DNA of 7,928 bases, taken from positions 1-7,928 of the forward strand of contig JAGOUF010000089.1 in NCBI GenBank assembly GCA_018061385.1, given 5' to 3'. The notes under the pieces were generated by a model. That model saw only the letters and a program-made list of their open reading frames with translations. It ran no database searches and was not told where the DNA came from. The stretch is from Chitinophagaceae bacterium. Its GTDB lineage: Bacteria; Bacteroidota; Bacteroidia; Chitinophagales; Chitinophagaceae. Position 1 is the stretch's first letter, and every line of letters begins with the position of its first letter. Both the position numbers and the translations under genes were made by a program. Positions 5,917-7,928 of this stretch are shown here, one piece after another.

Positions 5917-6629
5917 GTTTTATACCAACTAATAATGGTGCAATCATTACTTCAAACAGAGATGAAAAAAGTTTGCGACAAACTGCTTTACCACCTCAAA
6001 AATTTAAGTATGAAGATAGGCAACTGCATTACCCCATAGATGGCAATTCAAATGGAACATGGTTTATTGTAAGCAATGACGGAACTGTTGGAGTTTTATT
6101 AAATGGAGCAAATAAGCCACATATTGTAAAAGAAAAATACAGCATGAGCAGAGGAACAATTCTGCCAACTATTTTTAAACAAAAAAATGTTATACATGCT
6201 TTGCAAAATTTTAATTTAACAGGCGTAGAAAATTGTACTATTCTTATTTATCAGCATAAAAAATTAGTGGAATTTAAGTGGAATGGAGAAGAATTATTTA
6301 TACAAGAATTAAATACACAAGCTCCACATATTTACAGCTCTGTTACATTGTATAACAAGGAAATGATTGTACAAAGAGAACATTGGTTTAATGAATGGTT
6401 ATTACAAAATGTACAACCAAGTCAAGAAAATATAATTCATTTTCATTCAAGTGCTGGTAATGGAAATAAAGAATTTGGTTTGCAAATGAACAGAAATAAT
6501 ACAATGTTAACGGTTAGTGTAACATCTGCTTTAATAGAAGAAAATACAGCAACGCTTTATTACAACGATTGTATACATAGAAAAGAAGCAGTAGAAACAA
6601 TTAAATTAAACTCTAGCGTTGTATGTTAA
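5904..6629 (+). CDS. NRDE/TANGO2 family protein (possible Ntn-type fold)
   Basis: A 241-residue protein beginning MCTVSFIP and carrying the family-defining NRDE tetrad at residues 18-21 (ITSNRDEKSLR). Also present are NSNGTWFIVSNDGTVGVLLN (48-67) and MSRGTILP (81-88), both typical of the family. Cys2 would become N-terminal after Met removal, as in Ntn hydrolases, and the family is regarded as related to that fold; a peptidase or amidase activity remains inference. Eukaryotic TANGO2 has been linked to heme handling and lipid metabolism, and the bacterial role is unsettled. There is no signal peptide, so it is cytoplasmic. The start at 5904 is chosen because MCTVSF is conserved at the very N-terminus; it lies inside the DinB gene (13-nt overlap). 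Its end overlaps the next gene by 7 nt (ATGTTAA). Both overlaps imply a fixed stoichiometry with its neighbours. Confidence 0.9.
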   Translation: MCTVSFIPTNNGAIITSNRDEKSLRQTALPPQKFKYEDRQLHYPIDGNSNGTWFIVSNDGTVGVLLNGANKPHIVKEKYSMSRGTILPTIFKQKNVIHALQNFNLTGVENCTILIYQHKKLVEFKWNGEELFIQELNTQAPHIYSSVTLYNKEMIVQREHWFNEWLLQNVQPSQENIIHFHSSAGNGNKEFGLQMNRNNTMLTVSVTSALIEENTATLYYNDCIHRKEAVETIKLNSSVVC

Positions 6630-7675
6630 AAAAAATTTCCCATCGCCCTTTCTTTATTCGTTTAATGCATTGGGAGTATTGGCCTTTTAATACAGTGTAT
6701 GCTTTGTTGTATCCAATATTTATTTTGTATTGTATTAGGGCTCGAAGTTTCTTTTTTTATTCTGCCGCCAATCCAACTATTGAAAACGGAGGATTTTTAA
6801 TGGAATCAAAAGAGAAAATTGCAGATATTATTCCTGAAGAATTTCAACCAATTACCTTACATTTTGAAGCTGGAATCAACCCTCAAATAATCATTCAACA
6901 AATTAATCAACATCAATTACAATATCCAATTATTGTAAAGCCAGATATTGGTGGTCGAGGTCGTGGTGTTGTAAAAGTGAATAATGAAATTGAATTGATA
7001 ACCACTGCTCAAAAATTTCCTTTCTCTTTTATTATTCAACCTTTTGTTGATTATGAAAATGAAATTGGTTTATTTTATGTTCGTTATCCAAACGAAGCCA
7101 AAGGAAAAATTACAGGCATTGTTCAAAAACGATTTGTACAAGTTGTTGGTAATGGAAAAAGTACTATCGAAGAATTATTATTACAAAACAAACGTTACAT
7201 TTTGCAAATGGATGCACTTAAAAATTTATGTGCTAATAAAATGAAGATTGTATTGCCAAATGGTAAAAAAGAAGTGTTACTACAATTTGGCAATCATGCA
7301 AGAGGTTCATTATTTTTAGATGCAAGCCATTGGATTGATGATCAATTAGAAGAAAGCTTCAATAAAATATGCAGACAAATAAATGGATTTTATTATGGAC
7401 GAATGGATATAAAATATGAAAGCCTTGAATTACTAAAACAAGGAAAAAAATTTAGCATTATAGAACTCAATGGAAGTGGTAGCGAACCAACACATATTTA
7501 CGACCCCAAACATTCAATATTTTTTGCTTGGAAAGAAATTATTAGACATTGGGATATAATGTATAAAATTTCAATGCTTAATAAAAAAAATGGAATTGCA
7601 TTTATGCCTTTTAAAGAGGGCAAAAAAATGTTTAAAGACAATGCTGCTTACGAAGCTAAACTTGCATTAATGTAA
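6623..7675 (+). CDS. ATP-grasp ligase-like protein with hydrophobic N-terminus
   Basis: A 350-residue ATP-grasp fold protein. The core shows IVKPDIGGRGRGVVKV (104-119) with K106 as the nucleotide-binding Lys and a Gly-rich loop, FIIQPFVDYENEIGLFYVRYP (136-156 region; hinge QPF at 139-141 and acidic E145), GRMDIKY (259-265) with D262, and IELNGSGSEPTH (280-291) where E281 and N283 are likely Mg ligands. This set is that of D-Ala-D-Ala ligase-like carboxylate-amine/thiol ligases, which make an acyl-phosphate from ATP. Instead of a normal N-terminal Rossmann-type domain, residues 1-50 carry HWEYWPF then a hydrophobic stretch (about 22-40) and RSFFFYSAANP, suggesting membrane association. Substrate is unknown; a peptide or cell-envelope ligation is one possibility. 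The start overlaps the NRDE stop by 7 nt. The last three codons and the stop lie in the left arm of a strong terminator hairpin. Confidence 0.85.
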   Translation: MLKKISHRPFFIRLMHWEYWPFNTVYALLYPIFILYCIRARSFFFYSAANPTIENGGFLMESKEKIADIIPEEFQPITLHFEAGINPQIIIQQINQHQLQYPIIVKPDIGGRGRGVVKVNNEIELITTAQKFPFSFIIQPFVDYENEIGLFYVRYPNEAKGKITGIVQKRFVQVVGNGKSTIEELLLQNKRYILQMDALKNLCANKMKIVLPNGKKEVLLQFGNHARGSLFLDASHWIDDQLEESFNKICRQINGFYYGRMDIKYESLELLKQGKKFSIIELNGSGSEPTHIYDPKHSIFFAWKEIIRHWDIMYKISMLNKKNGIAFMPFKEGKKMFKDNAAYEAKLALM

Positions 7676-7709
7676 AAGCCATAGCAAATGCTATGGCTTT
7701 TACATTAAT
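7666..7709. terminator. Bidirectional terminator, 20-bp perfect inverted repeat
   Basis: Arms 7666-7685 and 7690-7709 are fully complementary around the loop AAAT. The core GCCATAGC/GCTATGGC is flanked by AAAA and TTTT, giving a U tract in either direction. It lies between convergent genes (ATP-grasp on plus, DUF1579 on minus), which explains the symmetry. The left arm includes the final codons and stop of the ATP-grasp gene. Confidence 0.8.
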
Positions 7710-7722
7710 AGAATTGGCAATA

Positions 7723-7928
7723 TTACTTAGCTCGTACAAATTTCATTTCCATCATCTTCATTTCTTTACCATCTTTTGGATTTTGACTGTACATTTCCAT
7801 TGTATGTGTATTTTCATCTACTACTTTAAAAATCTCTCTCATTTCACACTCTTTACCACTTGCAGGGTCAACACACTTTCCAGTTAGCGTTATAGATTTT
7901 GTAGCATCGTCCCAAGAACCTACTAACT
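7723..7928 (-). CDS. DUF1579 family protein (partial, C-terminal end)
   Basis: The minus strand reads an open frame from the right edge to the TAA at 7725-7723, giving 67 residues plus an incomplete codon. It contains GSWDDATKSITLTGKCVDP (residues 3-21) then KECEMREIFKVVDENTHTMEMY (25-46) and ends MKMMEMKFVRAK, the usual C-terminal strands of DUF1579 proteins (GxWDDxTKS, Y/MREV, DxxTHTMEMY, K-MEIxYxR). The start lies outside the window, so a signal peptide cannot be judged. Function of the family is unknown; it is a calycin-like beta barrel. It converges on the ATP-grasp gene and shares the bidirectional terminator. Confidence 0.85.
   Translation of the reverse strand, partial: LVGSWDDATKSITLTGKCVDPASGKECEMREIFKVVDENTHTMEMYSQNPKDGKEMKMMEMKFVRAK

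Noticed and set aside
7044..7244. Second plus-strand open frame within the ATP-grasp gene
   Set aside because: Out-of-frame shadow inside the well-supported ATP-grasp coding region.
7693..7887. Plus-strand open frame after the ATP-grasp gene
   Set aside because: It begins inside the terminator stem and lies opposite the DUF1579 C-terminus, which has clear family motifs on the minus strand.

Overview
The window is AT-rich (about one third G+C by eye) and almost fully coding. It looks like a chromosomal segment of a Bacteroidota member, most likely of the Chitinophagaceae or a nearby group. The reasons are the TAnnTTTG-type promoter box, the lack of usable Shine-Dalgarno sites, the Ser-rich/Gln signal-peptide ends, and protein families whose motifs match Bacteroidota versions. 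The taxonomic placement is inference. No rRNA, tRNA, CRISPR array, transposase or phage gene was seen.

Left part (1-2574, minus strand): a compact operon read right to left. It holds N-carbamoylputrescine amidase (aguB), then a DUF1016/YhcG-family predicted PDDEXK nuclease, then agmatine deiminase (aguA, cut by the left edge). AguA and AguB are consecutive steps turning agmatine into putrescine, so the nuclease sits as a foreign-looking passenger between them with almost no spacer on either side. The nuclease gene carries an in-frame duplication of a strongly palindromic word. A Bacteroidota -7 box lies just upstream of aguB.

Middle part (2696-4941, plus strand): a secreted two-domain protein (DUF1579-like plus NTF2-like), then a tight three-gene run of a VOC/glyoxalase-fold protein, a DUF6265-like small exported protein whose expected lipobox cysteine reads as tyrosine, and a DUF1801 protein. 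A rho-independent terminator closes this unit.

Right part (5058-7675, plus strand): four genes coupled by a 1-nt gap and by 13-nt and 7-nt overlaps. They encode a DoxX-like membrane protein, a DinB-fold putative metalloenzyme, an NRDE/TANGO2 family protein with an N-terminal Cys2, and an ATP-grasp ligase-like protein with a hydrophobic N-terminal segment. This is the best candidate for an undescribed functional unit. A metal/thiol-transferase-like fold, a possible Ntn-type hydrolase and an ATP-dependent carboxylate ligase fold are translated together, apparently at the membrane. The operon ends in a 20-bp perfect inverted repeat acting as a bidirectional terminator against a convergent DUF1579 gene that runs off the right edge.
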